NCBI RefSeq assembly: GCF_021440085.1
Contig: NZ_JAKCPW010000003.1
Location: 496,001 to 560,000 of the forward strand
Length of the DNA stretch: 64,000 nt
Source of the DNA: Dyadobacter sp. CY261
GTDB lineage: Bacteria; Bacteroidota; Bacteroidia; Cytophagales; Spirosomataceae
Reading direction: 5' to 3'
In this document: positions 8,583-17,460 of the stretch, piece after piece
Position numbering within the stretch: position 1 is the first letter of the stretch
How the letters are laid out: each line of letters begins with the position of its first letter
Program-made: the position numbers and the translations under genes
Notes under the pieces: generated by a model
What the model was told of the DNA's origin: nothing
What the model saw: only the letters and a program-made list of their open reading frames with translations
The model's database searches: none

Positions 8583-9947
8583 ATGGACAAGGACCTGCTA
8601 TTCAAATATAACATTCCGGGACCGCGCTACACGAGCTACCCGACCGTTCCGTACTGGCAGAAAACACCGCCCCCCATTCGCGAATGGAAAGAAATGGTGC
8701 AGGATGCATTCAGGGTTTCCAACCAGAAGGAAGGGATCAGCTTATACATTCACCTGCCCTTCTGCGAGAGCTTATGCACCTATTGTGGTTGCAATACGCG
8801 CATTACGGTCAATCATGCCGTTGAGAACAAATATATCCAGGCTGTTTTGAAGGAGTGGAAGATGTATTGTGAGCTGTTTGGGAACGAAAAACCGGTGATC
8901 CGGGAATTGCACCTTGGCGGCGGAACGCCTACGTTTTTCAGTCCGGCCAATCTGGTGAAACTGGTCAAAGGTTTGTTGGGAAATGTCCTGGTGCATGTGG
9001 ACGCCCGTTTTGGATTTGAGGCGCATCCGGGAAATACAACGGATGATCATCTGGAAGCATTGTACTCGGTGGGGTTTCGGAGAATCAGCATTGGTGTGCA
9101 GGATTTCAACCCGGTGGTGCTGGCGATGATCAACCGGCACCAGACTTACGAACAGGTCCGCCACCTTACATTAAAAGCCCGTGAAATAGGCTATACGTCC
9201 GTGAACTATGATATTGTTTACGGCCTGCCGCAGCAGAAAAATTGCTCGATGATGCAAACCATGCTGCGTGTGATCCAGCTCAAACCCGACCGCATTGCTT
9301 TTTACAGCTATGCCCATGTGCCCTGGATCAAACCGGGCCAGCGCAGCTACACCGAAAAAGATTTGCCCGACGCCGATCACAAAATGGCAATCTACGAAAC
9401 CGGTCGCAACGCATTGGAACTGGCGGGCTACGAAGATATCGGTATGGACCATTTTGCACTCAAGACCGACGACCTCTTTAAAGCGGCCATCCAGGAACGC
9501 CTCCACCGAAATTTTATGGGTTATACCGACACCCGCACGCAGCTTTTGATCGGTCTTGGCGCCTCTTCGATTTCCGACTCCTGGCGGGGTTATGCGCAGA
9601 ATGAGAAGAAAGTGGAAGATTATTACAAAAGGCTCGCCGCCGACGAATTCCCCATATTCCGTGGCCACGAGCTCAGCCGCGAAGACCTGATCCTGAGAAA
9701 GCACATTCTCCGCCTGATGACCAGCTTTGAGACTTCCTGGGCCGGCACTTCGGAAGTTTGCATGGAAGTTTACCAGGCCCTCGAACGGCTCTCCGAGATG
9801 GAATTTGACGGGTTGGTCGAAGTAGAACCTTTCCGACTGAGGATCACGGAGAAAGGCAAGGCATTTGTCCGTAATGTCTGCATGGCATTCGACGCCCGTC
9901 TGTGGTCTGATTTGCCACAAACCACATTATTCAGCCAAACAGTTTAG
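8583..9947 (+). CDS. hemN: Oxygen-independent coproporphyrinogen III oxidase (HemN)
   Basis: This 454-residue cytoplasmic radical SAM enzyme decarboxylates coproporphyrinogen III to protoporphyrinogen IX without O2, supplying haem for the oxidase when oxygen is low. The radical SAM cluster is bound by Cys61, Cys65 and Cys68, within PFCESLCTYCGC. A GPRYTSYPT segment near the N-terminus, a GGGTPTFF motif and the C-terminal HemN domain agree with true HemN rather than HemW. It has its own promoter and operator just upstream, so it can be induced independently of the ccoNO transcript. Confidence 0.96.
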   Translation: MDKDLLFKYNIPGPRYTSYPTVPYWQKTPPPIREWKEMVQDAFRVSNQKEGISLYIHLPFCESLCTYCGCNTRITVNHAVENKYIQAVLKEWKMYCELFGNEKPVIRELHLGGGTPTFFSPANLVKLVKGLLGNVLVHVDARFGFEAHPGNTTDDHLEALYSVGFRRISIGVQDFNPVVLAMINRHQTYEQVRHLTLKAREIGYTSVNYDIVYGLPQQKNCSMMQTMLRVIQLKPDRIAFYSYAHVPWIKPGQRSYTEKDLPDADHKMAIYETGRNALELAGYEDIGMDHFALKTDDLFKAAIQERLHRNFMGYTDTRTQLLIGLGASSISDSWRGYAQNEKKVEDYYKRLAADEFPIFRGHELSREDLILRKHILRLMTSFETSWAGTSEVCMEVYQALERLSEMEFDGLVEVEPFRLRITEKGKAFVRNVCMAFDARLWSDLPQTTLFSQTV

Positions 9948-9989
9948 TCATGAATTCTTGCGGTGTTCACCTGTGTCCTGTACTTTGGT

Positions 9990-11261
9990 ATGTTTGATAC
10001 GGATATTTTAATTCATACGCAGGTGATGACACGGCATATTGAGATGCTGGATGCCTTGTTCAAGCACGCGACCGAAGGGATCGTGGTGGTGGACAAACAG
10101 GCAAACATTGTAATGCTCAACCCCAAAGCAAAAGAACTTTTCGGCTACACCGACCGTGAACTGATTGGCAGAAAAGTAGAGACGCTGATCCCGATGCGGT
10201 TCAACAGAAACCATGTAGGCTATCGCGACGAATACCTGGAAGCGCCCCGGGCACGTGGTATGGGGCATATGATGGATCTTTTTGCCCGCCGCAAAGATGG
10301 CACCGAGTTCCCGGTGGAGGTCAGTCTCAGTCCGTTCAAAACAAGCGATGGTGAATTTGTCGTGAGTTTCGTGATAGATATTACCGAGCGTAAAAAACAG
10401 GAAAGCCGCATTATCGAGGCTAATCTTGAAATACAAAAACTGAATGCAGAGCTGGAAGAGCGCGTGCAGCAACGGACCGAAGAACTGGCTGCGGCGATTA
10501 AGCGCATCGAACAGTCGCAAGAGGAAGTGATGCGAGCGCTCACAAAGGAACGTGAGCTGAATAATATGAAAAGCCAGTTTGTAACCATCGCTTCCCACGA
10601 GTTCCGTACGCCATTGGCGACCATTCTGTCGTCGGCTTCGCTGATAGGCCGTTATGCACGCACGGAAGACGAAGAAAAGCGCCAAAAACACGTCCAGCGC
10701 ATCAAATCGACCGTGAGCAATCTCACCGAGATCCTGAATGACTTCTTATCCATCGGTAAGCTGGAAGAAGGCCGGATGCATGCCATTCCGGTACTCACGG
10801 ACCTCAGCGGGTTTTGCAAAAATCTGATAGAAGAAATCAAGGGTTTGTGTAAGGAGGGGCAGCAAATGGCTTTCTCTTATGAAGGGGAAGTTGATGCCTG
10901 GCTCGACAAGCAACTGCTGCGCAACGTGCTCTTCAACCTGCTTTCTAATGCGATCAAATATTCCGAAGCGGGGAAATCTATTTTCCTGAGCGCCCAAAAT
11001 CGGGACGGGCTGATCCGCATCGAAGTGCGGGACCAGGGGATCGGTATCCCGGAGCAGGACCAGGGGCATATATTCGACCGCTTTTTCCGCGCCAACAATG
11101 CGGGTAATGCGCAAGGCACAGGCCTGGGCCTAAACATCGTGCAAAACTATATAGAGCTCATGGGCGGCACCGTACACTTCAGAAGCGAAGTGGGCGTTGG
11201 AACTACCTTTTTTCTGGAACTTCCAAACCGCGAGCCCGCATCCATAAGAATCGATTCCTGA
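9990..11261 (+). CDS. PAS-domain sensor histidine kinase, FixL-like
   Basis: This 423-residue kinase has no evident membrane segment. It has one PAS domain (about residues 10-135), a coiled coil (about 135-190), a HisKA domain with phosphoacceptor His203 in SHEFRTPL, and an HATPase domain with NLLSNAIKYS, DQGIGIP and GTGLGL motifs. In the PAS domain His75 lies where FixL and EcDos carry their haem-ligating His (motif RNHVGY), so a haem O2 sensor is possible. Many non-haem PAS domains share this His. The ATG at 9990 is preferred to a GTG at 9963. The likely partner is the receiver-CRP protein encoded 17 bp downstream. Confidence 0.9.
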   Translation: MFDTDILIHTQVMTRHIEMLDALFKHATEGIVVVDKQANIVMLNPKAKELFGYTDRELIGRKVETLIPMRFNRNHVGYRDEYLEAPRARGMGHMMDLFARRKDGTEFPVEVSLSPFKTSDGEFVVSFVIDITERKKQESRIIEANLEIQKLNAELEERVQQRTEELAAAIKRIEQSQEEVMRALTKERELNNMKSQFVTIASHEFRTPLATILSSASLIGRYARTEDEEKRQKHVQRIKSTVSNLTEILNDFLSIGKLEEGRMHAIPVLTDLSGFCKNLIEEIKGLCKEGQQMAFSYEGEVDAWLDKQLLRNVLFNLLSNAIKYSEAGKSIFLSAQNRDGLIRIEVRDQGIGIPEQDQGHIFDRFFRANNAGNAQGTGLGLNIVQNYIELMGGTVHFRSEVGVGTTFFLELPNREPASIRIDS

Positions 11262-11277
11262 CAAAAAAGCATGCAAT

Positions 11278-12342
11278 TTGGAAACGCGAAAGATACTTTT
11301 GATTGAAGACAATCCCGAAATGCGGGAGAATACGGCAGAGATCCTGGAACTCGCCAACTACGAGGTGGTAACCGCCCAAAACGGTAAGGAAGGCGTGCAG
11401 CACGCCGCCCAGCACCACCCCGATCTCATTATCTGCGACATTATGATGCCCGAGCTGGACGGCTACGGCGTGCTCCACATGCTTGGCAAAGATGAGCGCA
11501 CGGCCTCTATTCCATTCATTTTCCTGACCGCCAAAGCTGAGAAGGAAGACTATCGCAAGGGCATGACCATGGGCGCCGACGATTACCTCACGAAACCCTA
11601 CGATGATGTAGAGCTTTTGAACGCGGTGGAAATGCGTCTTAAAAAAAGTGACCGGTTGAAAAAACAGTTCGAGCGCTCTGCCGACGGGCTTGATCAGTTC
11701 ATCAGGGATGCACAAGCATTCGATCCGATCGTCAAGCTGGCAGAAGATAAAAAAGTGAAACTTCTACGAAAAAAAGAAACCATTTACACCGAAGGCAGCT
11801 TTCCGTCACATGTTTTCTTTCTGCAAAAAGGGAAGGTTAAAGCATACAAATCCAATGAAAACGGCAAGGAATACATTACGGATCTGCTGAAAGAAGGGGA
11901 ATTTTTCGGCTATCTCGACCTGCTGCAAGGTGCGCCTTACGAAGAGACCGCCATTGCATTGGAAAAGTCGGAAGTAGCGATGATCCCGAAAGACGACTTC
12001 TTCAATTTGCTGCAAGGCAACCGGGACGTTTCTTCGAAATTTATCCGAATGCTTTCCAATGAGATCAAGGAACGTGAAGAGCGGCTTTTGCAGCTGGCTT
12101 ACAACTCGGTGCGCAAGCGGGTAGCGCAGGCGCTCGTGATGCTCGTGCAACGTTACCAGGAAGACCGCACGAAGCCATTCTCCATGGCCGTTACCCGCGA
12201 AGACATCGCGTCCATGGTAGGAACCGCCACCGAAACGGTGATCCGGACCCTTTCGGACTTCAAAGACGAACGTCTGGTGGATATGAAAGGGAGCCAGATT
12301 ACTGTTTTGGAATACGAGAAGCTGGCCCGCATGCGGAATTAG
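11278..12342 (+). CDS. Receiver-CRP/FNR fusion transcription regulator
   Basis: This 354-residue protein joins a CheY-like receiver (residues 1-120, phosphoacceptor Asp54 in ICDIMMPELDG) to a cNMP-binding-like beta-roll (about 148-255) and a CRP-type winged helix (about 280-350). The recognition helix has TETVIR, keeping the Glu and Arg that read TGA cores in CRP and FNR. The phosphate-cassette Arg of CRP is absent (EETA instead), and there is no Cys set for an FNR iron-sulfur cluster. Control by phosphorylation from the upstream kinase is therefore inferred. The start is TTG at 11278: the nearby ATG at 11271 is out of frame and the receiver begins immediately. Confidence 0.9.
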   Translation: METRKILLIEDNPEMRENTAEILELANYEVVTAQNGKEGVQHAAQHHPDLIICDIMMPELDGYGVLHMLGKDERTASIPFIFLTAKAEKEDYRKGMTMGADDYLTKPYDDVELLNAVEMRLKKSDRLKKQFERSADGLDQFIRDAQAFDPIVKLAEDKKVKLLRKKETIYTEGSFPSHVFFLQKGKVKAYKSNENGKEYITDLLKEGEFFGYLDLLQGAPYEETAIALEKSEVAMIPKDDFFNLLQGNRDVSSKFIRMLSNEIKEREERLLQLAYNSVRKRVAQALVMLVQRYQEDRTKPFSMAVTREDIASMVGTATETVIRTLSDFKDERLVDMKGSQITVLEYEKLARMRN

Positions 12343-12490
12343 CGTGCCAGGTAACTCAAATCCTCTCTTCGAACTAGTTTTTCAACCGTTAATTACTTCG
12401 CGAGATCCGGCTGATCATTTGTCAATTTTAGGTGGACAATAGTTCACTTGGTTTTTCTAGTTTTAAGACCTTGTAACCACTTTTCAAACT

Positions 12491-12679
12491 ATGGAACAAC
12501 CAAAACCAACAAATGCGCCTAGTGCTACGGAAACTCCGAGTACCGAAAACCGTCCGCCTGCACTTACCCTCGAAATGCTTATTGGGAGAATGATGCAAAC
12601 ACAAAGAAACATAGAGGCTTACCATAGGGGCGAAATGACAAAAGCTGAATTTGAAGCGCTTGGAATCAAATTTTTCTGA
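12491..12679 (+). CDS. Small hypothetical protein, 62 residues
   Basis: This short protein has a Pro/Thr/Ser-rich N-terminal third and a helical C-terminal part (LTLEMLIGRMMQTQRN). No family was recognised. Its last 29 bp overlap the start region of the next gene, suggesting translational coupling and joint function. A small protein before a larger one with overlapping frames resembles antitoxin-toxin or immunity layouts, but nothing in the residues proves this. The gene follows the regulator after a gap of about 150 bp, so it is probably separately transcribed. Confidence 0.55.
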   Translation: MEQPKPTNAPSATETPSTENRPPALTLEMLIGRMMQTQRNIEAYHRGEMTKAEFEALGIKFF

Positions 12680-13175
12680 AATTTATCCCTACCAATCTCT
12701 GGGAAAATACTACCAGTTTACGACCGCGCAAAATATTGTCGTGCATTTATTCCTGGATCCGAAATGGTTTCCGGACAATCCCGAAATAGCAGAAGCTTGT
12801 AGTTTCTTCATTCTAACAAATAAGCCATCCATAGGTGTGGACATCCGACTCAGAAACACTGTGCTCGATATTCTGGCCAATTTCCTGAAAGAGAACGAAC
12901 CCATTATCATATACCATTGCGATCCGCATGACGGCAAGGGGCATAAGCGATTTACTAAATTTAACAGATGGTCCAGCCTGATTAATGATCAGACCATCGA
13001 AAAACACGACAGGCAGGTTATTGTCAAGGACTTGAAGATTGACGAGGACGGCAATTGCGTCAGATCGGAGCTAGTAGTTTATGCGTCCTTGCTGCTACGA
13101 AAGACACATCCGAATTATGAGGCTGCCATTCGTATCTTTTATTCAGGAGATTTAGATCAAACGGGCAAACTGTGA
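12651..13175 (+). CDS. DUF6169-like hypothetical protein
   Basis: This protein of up to 174 residues resembles the Bacteroidota family DUF6169 (opening SEIYPYQSLGKYYQF, later VDIRLRNTVLDIL and YHCDPHDGKGHKRFTKFNRW). Function is unknown. No ATG is available anywhere in the frame before the conserved part, so translation must begin at TTG 12651 or TTG 12660. Both lie inside the upstream small gene, implying coupled translation. Its 3' end overlaps the 3' end of the convergent minus-strand gene by 24 bp. Confidence 0.6.
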   Translation: MKRLESNFSEIYPYQSLGKYYQFTTAQNIVVHLFLDPKWFPDNPEIAEACSFFILTNKPSIGVDIRLRNTVLDILANFLKENEPIIIYHCDPHDGKGHKRFTKFNRWSSLINDQTIEKHDRQVIVKDLKIDEDGNCVRSELVVYASLLLRKTHPNYEAAIRIFYSGDLDQTGKL

Positions 13176-14942
13176 AAGCCTTCCTTCAATTGCCTCCAAC
13201 TGCGCCATCATCTCCTGGCGATAGGCCACGGTCTGGTTGGTGATTTCGGGTATTAGTCGTTTGTAATAGTTGATCCCTTCCAGCAGGTTCGTATGGAATT
13301 TTGTAAAGTACTTCGCCTTCTTATCATTCAGCGCGGTGGCGTGGCGATCAATGTCTTTTTTGAGATAATCCACATACAAGTTAAGCTCGTTGATGAACAT
13401 ATTAGGCCGCAGATTTTTGGATAGCAAATCTATTTTTCCATAAATATGCCCTACCATTTCATCCAGCGAATAAATTTCTGAGAAAAAGGCCAGGTTTGGT
13501 CCGGGACAGATGGCGACGGCTTTGTTTTCCCTTGGTTTGATGAGGTCGTTTTTAATAAGTGCGGCGGTACTTAGTCCGTCGCAAAGGCAAAGCTTTTCGG
13601 TCACCGCGTCGATTTGTGTTTGCTGGTTGGTGGATTGCGGATCCTTGGCAATCAGCTGCTTGATTTTCAATTGCTGATATTGTCGCGAGGCCGTACAAAT
13701 AGGTTCTTTGGTAAATTCAGTATTCGACACCAGGTAACGTTTGTGGCACGGGCTGCCGGGCCTTCCTTTGGCAATCCGTTCTAGCCGCTGCCTTTCGGCG
13801 CTGCTGTTTTTGAAGTTGTTGAAAAGCACACCGAGTGGCGATGAATCACTTACGTAATAGTCGTCGCTTTTCGCGGTGGTCAGTTTATTCAATGTGGCTT
13901 CGTCGACATTGGTGACTTCGGGAACAAGCAGGAACGGGCTTCCCCAGCCTGTCGCTTCAATGCCGTAATGTTCGAGTAAAAATTTGTTTTCCGCGGCGGT
14001 GCCGATGCCTCCCTGCACGCTGATGCGCGTGTGCGGCGCGCCTACAAGTGCAATGCCTTTCGTTTCCAATGCTGGTTTGTAGAGCGCCAGCAGTTCGGTA
14101 AACATTTCGGAACGGCGGCTTTTAAATTCCTCCAAAACAGGCCCAAGCAAATTGCCTTCGGTCGCAAATGCGTGACCACCGCAGTTCAAGCCGGATTCGA
14201 TCCGGAATTCGGAAACCCATATGCCTTTTTTTGCCAAAAATTTGGCCTGGATCAATGCGGAACGGTAGTCGCTCACTTTGAGGATCAGTTTCTTTGGAAA
14301 ATCACCGGCGGCATCGGGAAAAAAGTCTGTAAAGGTCTCGAGATAGCTGTACAAACGCGGGTTCATTCCGGCGGACAGAATGATCGAGGATGACAATTTA
14401 CTTAATGCAAAGCCCCTAAGCGCAGCCAATGCGTCGGTGTAGATCTCGTCGAGCAGGTTACCGTCCGCGTCGACATTCATTTTATCAACCTTCGACATGA
14501 TGTTGACATCAATGCTGCCTGCTACAATGCTTTCACGAAGTGCAGCGTCCTCAGTCTCTTTCTCTGGGCCTCCGGGCATGTCCAACAATGCCACATAGCG
14601 ACATTTCAGCTCCGAGTCGGCTGGCAAAAGACTGAAATAGCGGTCTATGTCGTTGCCTTTTCCGAATGGCTGCATTTTGAGGGTTTCAAATTCCTCATCG
14701 ACAATTTTTTGCATCAGATCGAGGTAAGTCGTTATGCGGCGGCGGCGGTAGTCGGGCACTGTTTTAGGAATAGGCGTGGTGTCTTCGCCGCGCTGCCCGG
14801 CATAATGCACGCGCATGCGCTCGATGAGCTCGTCGTCGACGATGGAAGCGACCGACGAAATGCCGTATTTGGCTACTTTAATGGGAGTATCTATGGAATA
14901 TCCCAGCCCGAGGACCGGGATATGAAATGTATGCGGCGTCAT
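13152..14942 (-). CDS. NPD/FabK-like TIM-barrel protein, function unknown
   Basis: This is a large protein of about 596 residues. The opening VLGLGYSIDTPIKVAKYGIS resembles the start of FMN-dependent nitronate monooxygenase-like (NPD, FabK, PfaD) barrels. A GLNCGGHAF segment and a later QGGIGTAAENKFLLEHYG segment fit the flavin phosphate-binding region of that fold. The C-terminal 150 residues are helical and not recognised. A -7 element on this strand at 14971-14978 would put the transcript start near 14966, which favours ATG 14942 over ATG 14969. Enzyme class is an inference, and substrate and partner are unknown. Confidence 0.65.
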   Translation of the reverse strand: MTPHTFHIPVLGLGYSIDTPIKVAKYGISSVASIVDDELIERMRVHYAGQRGEDTTPIPKTVPDYRRRRITTYLDLMQKIVDEEFETLKMQPFGKGNDIDRYFSLLPADSELKCRYVALLDMPGGPEKETEDAALRESIVAGSIDVNIMSKVDKMNVDADGNLLDEIYTDALAALRGFALSKLSSSIILSAGMNPRLYSYLETFTDFFPDAAGDFPKKLILKVSDYRSALIQAKFLAKKGIWVSEFRIESGLNCGGHAFATEGNLLGPVLEEFKSRRSEMFTELLALYKPALETKGIALVGAPHTRISVQGGIGTAAENKFLLEHYGIEATGWGSPFLLVPEVTNVDEATLNKLTTAKSDDYYVSDSSPLGVLFNNFKNSSAERQRLERIAKGRPGSPCHKRYLVSNTEFTKEPICTASRQYQQLKIKQLIAKDPQSTNQQTQIDAVTEKLCLCDGLSTAALIKNDLIKPRENKAVAICPGPNLAFFSEIYSLDEMVGHIYGKIDLLSKNLRPNMFINELNLYVDYLKKDIDRHATALNDKKAKYFTKFHTNLLEGINYYKRLIPEITNQTVAYRQEMMAQLEAIEGRLSQFARLI

Positions 14943-14970
14943 GTTATGGATGAGGTCTTGATAAGTCATC

Positions 14971-14978
14971 CAAAAGTA
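14971..14978 (-). promoter_or_regulatory. Probable -7 promoter element for the NPD-like gene
   Basis: Read on the minus strand, this is TACTTTTG, a perfect TAnnTTTG element. A TTTTC stretch lies about 18 bp upstream, where a TTTG -33 element would be expected. Transcription would start near 14966. Confidence 0.4.
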
Positions 14979-15052
14979 CGGGGTCGTTACTGCGCGAAAA
15001 CTGACAGTGCTTAGCTGCAATCCTGAGAAACATCATGCAACGGGCGAATGCA

Positions 15053-15448
15053 TCATTTCTTTTTAGATTTTTGCGGTTTCGCTGCTTCGGCCAGCTCATT
15101 TTCCTTCACGCGGTATTCGACAATCCGTCTGATCATGTCAACAGGTAGCGGGTCTTTGTCGGGAAGCTGGATCGCCGATTTACTTACCTTATATGTTGAA
15201 AGCTCCGCTTTGAACTCAGCCAGCAATGCTTCGCTGAAAGGATAAGAAAGGGAAATATGGTTCGTCGCACCGGAATAGTAAACCAGGAAGCCAAAATGCT
15301 TGTAAGCCGGGATCTGGTAGCTGATCACCTCTTCGGCACCCGGCGCTGCTTCGCGGATGATTTCCCGGATCGCCTGCAATCGCTCTTTCTTCTCTCCCTG
15401 GAATGTCTCCTGGTATTCGTCAACCGATTTGAAATCTGTCTTGGCCAT
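15053..15448 (-). CDS. DUF1801 / YdhG-like protein
   Basis: This 131-residue cytoplasmic protein belongs to the DUF1801 family, whose YdhG/FrataxinB-like members have a frataxin-like fold and have been called iron chaperones. Visible family features are VDEYQETF near the N-terminus, IREIIREAAPGAEEVISYQIPAY, and SLSYPFSEALLAEF. The C-terminus is a Lys-rich tail. The gene stands alone. Iron binding is not shown by any residue that can be assigned here. Confidence 0.8.
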   Translation of the reverse strand: MAKTDFKSVDEYQETFQGEKKERLQAIREIIREAAPGAEEVISYQIPAYKHFGFLVYYSGATNHISLSYPFSEALLAEFKAELSTYKVSKSAIQLPDKDPLPVDMIRRIVEYRVKENELAEAAKPQKSKKK

Positions 15449-15582
15449 TTTGATCAGGTTGTTCGATGGATGATTAAAGTGTATTTCCTAAATTTTCGAA
15501 GATTTCGGGCCGTTGCTTGCTCCATATCGACATAGCATTTGCCATGATAAACCAACCCTGCCCAATGAGTTGCACACTGATG

Positions 15583-16350
15583 CTATGTTTCGAGCCAGGC
15601 TTTAAATGCAGGGGCCTTCTCCCTGCTGACCACCACTTCCTGCGATGTTTGTGGCCGGAGCTCTACTTTTAATTTACCATTAAAATAGGTGTGGATCTTT
15701 TGAATGGCGTCGATGCGGGCGATAAACTGGCGGTTGAGCCTGAAAAAGTTCATCGGGTCGACCAGCGATTCCAATTCTTCCAGCTTGTAATCGACCAGGT
15801 ACTGCCGACCATCCGTAGCGACAAGGCACGACATTTCATTGGCTGTATAAAAATAGGCCACATTCTCCTGGTTGATCGGAATTAACTGCTCGCCGTTTTT
15901 AACGAGGAAACGCGTTTTGAAAGGCCTTTTTGTCATTTCAAGGCTGTCGAGCAACGTCTCGACTTTTCGGGCATAAGCTCTGGGCGAAAAATCCTCGCGG
16001 ATATTCTCGTATTTCCGGATCGCTTCGGCCAGTTCGGGCGCTTTAATGGGTTTCAGCAGATAATCGATGCTTTTGACGCGGAATGCCTTGATCGCGTACT
16101 CGTCGTAGGAAGTCGTAAAAATAATCGGGCTGTGAGCGGGAAATTCCTCGAAAATCTGAAAACTGAGCCCGTCGGCCAGCTGGATATCGGAAAAGATCAG
16201 ATCCACAGGTTCGGCGTCGGCAAACCATTTTCTGGCAGCTTCCACGCTTTCCAGCACCGCTCTCACCTCCATCCGGGGATCGAGCTTTTTGATCAGCTTT
16301 TCCAGCCTTTCCGCTGCCGGATATTCGTCTTCAATGATCAGTATTTTCAT
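15583..16350 (-). CDS. LytTR-family response regulator
   Basis: This 255-residue regulator has a receiver domain (residues 1-120, phosphoacceptor Asp in LIFSDIQLADG) and a C-terminal LytTR DNA-binding domain (about 150-250, with FFRLNRQFIARIDAI). It lies 36 bp downstream of a LytS-type kinase gene on the same strand. A TonB receptor gene precedes that kinase, so the three probably form one transcript. The kinase is its expected phosphodonor. The target promoter is not evident. Confidence 0.93.
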   Translation of the reverse strand: MKILIIEDEYPAAERLEKLIKKLDPRMEVRAVLESVEAARKWFADAEPVDLIFSDIQLADGLSFQIFEEFPAHSPIIFTTSYDEYAIKAFRVKSIDYLLKPIKAPELAEAIRKYENIREDFSPRAYARKVETLLDSLEMTKRPFKTRFLVKNGEQLIPINQENVAYFYTANEMSCLVATDGRQYLVDYKLEELESLVDPMNFFRLNRQFIARIDAIQKIHTYFNGKLKVELRPQTSQEVVVSREKAPAFKAWLET

Positions 16351-16386
16351 AGCTTTCGGGCGTCACACCGCCCCGGTGTCAGGTAT

Positions 16387-17412
16387 TTATTCAACCAACT
16401 GGCCCAGCAGCGGTATTTTTACGGTAAATTGCTCCTTACTGCGAATGATCTCCACTTCCTTGTTAGTCAGGAGATTGTAACGATTGATAATGTTTTGCAA
16501 CCCTACCCGCGTCGACTTTTCGAGGATCGTTTTTTCTGAAATATTGTTTTCGACCACCAGGTATTCGCCGTCCTCACGGATCACGATCTTCAACGGATTC
16601 TCGCGCGAAGCGATATTATGCTTGATCGCATTCTCGATCAGCATTTGCAGGCTCAGCGGCGTGACGTGGCTGGACAGGGCTGTATTAGAGAGCAGCTTTT
16701 CAACCTGTAAGTTGTCCCGGAAACGGATTTTATTCAAATACACATAAGCATCCACAAACGCTATCTCCTCACTCAATAGCACGGTATTCTTGTTCCGGCT
16801 CACCAACACATAACGGTACACATCCGACAGCCTTTCGAGGTAATCCTGCGCCGCCGTATTTTCATCGTCGATCAACGCCGCCAGCGTGTTCATACTATTG
16901 AACAGAAAATGCGGGTCAAGTTGATTTTTAAGCACCTCCAGTTGCGATTGCACATTTTCCCGTGTGAGCGCCTCCGTCTTACGTACATTCATTTTCCAGG
17001 AATCAAAAAAGTAAACCGCTTCGTAGACGAGGTAAACGATCACCGTAGGCACGATACTGATCCGGAAGCCCATTCCCAACCCGCTAATGTGGTACACGGG
17101 TTTATAATATAGCTCATCGAGCAGGAGCGAAATCAGAAACACATAGGCTACCGCCAGCACAGCCTGCCCGATCACACGCCTGCCGGTTTGGCCATATTCG
17201 GGAAATGCCCGACGCATCCTAATGATAATGAACCGGTTGCCCTCCCAGAATGTAAGCGTCAGCAAAGTAGAGAAAAGCACACTGATGAAGAAAAGCTGGC
17301 TCAGTTTCAGGAACTCGTCGAAATTGACCATGATGGCGATCGTCAGTCCCAGGAGCGGGATACCGATCATTCTCCATTTCTGGTCATTGAGCGTATAAGC
17401 TTTTTCTTTCAT
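16387..17412 (-). CDS. LytS-type sensor histidine kinase (His_kinase family)
   Basis: This 341-residue membrane kinase has about four N-terminal helices without a recognisable ligand domain. The phosphoacceptor is His168 in LDPHFLFNSMNTL, and the ATPase domain has LIENAIKHN and GLQNIINRY motifs. The ATG at 17412 is chosen because the longer frame starts at a TTG beside the upstream stop. It pairs with the LytTR regulator encoded directly downstream. Confidence 0.92.
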   Translation of the reverse strand: MKEKAYTLNDQKWRMIGIPLLGLTIAIMVNFDEFLKLSQLFFISVLFSTLLTLTFWEGNRFIIIRMRRAFPEYGQTGRRVIGQAVLAVAYVFLISLLLDELYYKPVYHISGLGMGFRISIVPTVIVYLVYEAVYFFDSWKMNVRKTEALTRENVQSQLEVLKNQLDPHFLFNSMNTLAALIDDENTAAQDYLERLSDVYRYVLVSRNKNTVLLSEEIAFVDAYVYLNKIRFRDNLQVEKLLSNTALSSHVTPLSLQMLIENAIKHNIASRENPLKIVIREDGEYLVVENNISEKTILEKSTRVGLQNIINRYNLLTNKEVEIIRSKEQFTVKIPLLGQLVE

Positions 17413-17460
17413 GCGATGAATATCAGTGGGCAAACTACTCGTTTGCCCACCAAATTTCAA

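Noticed and set aside
11278-12342. Direct oxygen sensing by an FNR-type iron-sulfur cluster in the regulator
   Set aside because: Only one Cys is present and it lies in the receiver next to Asp54; no four-Cys set exists.
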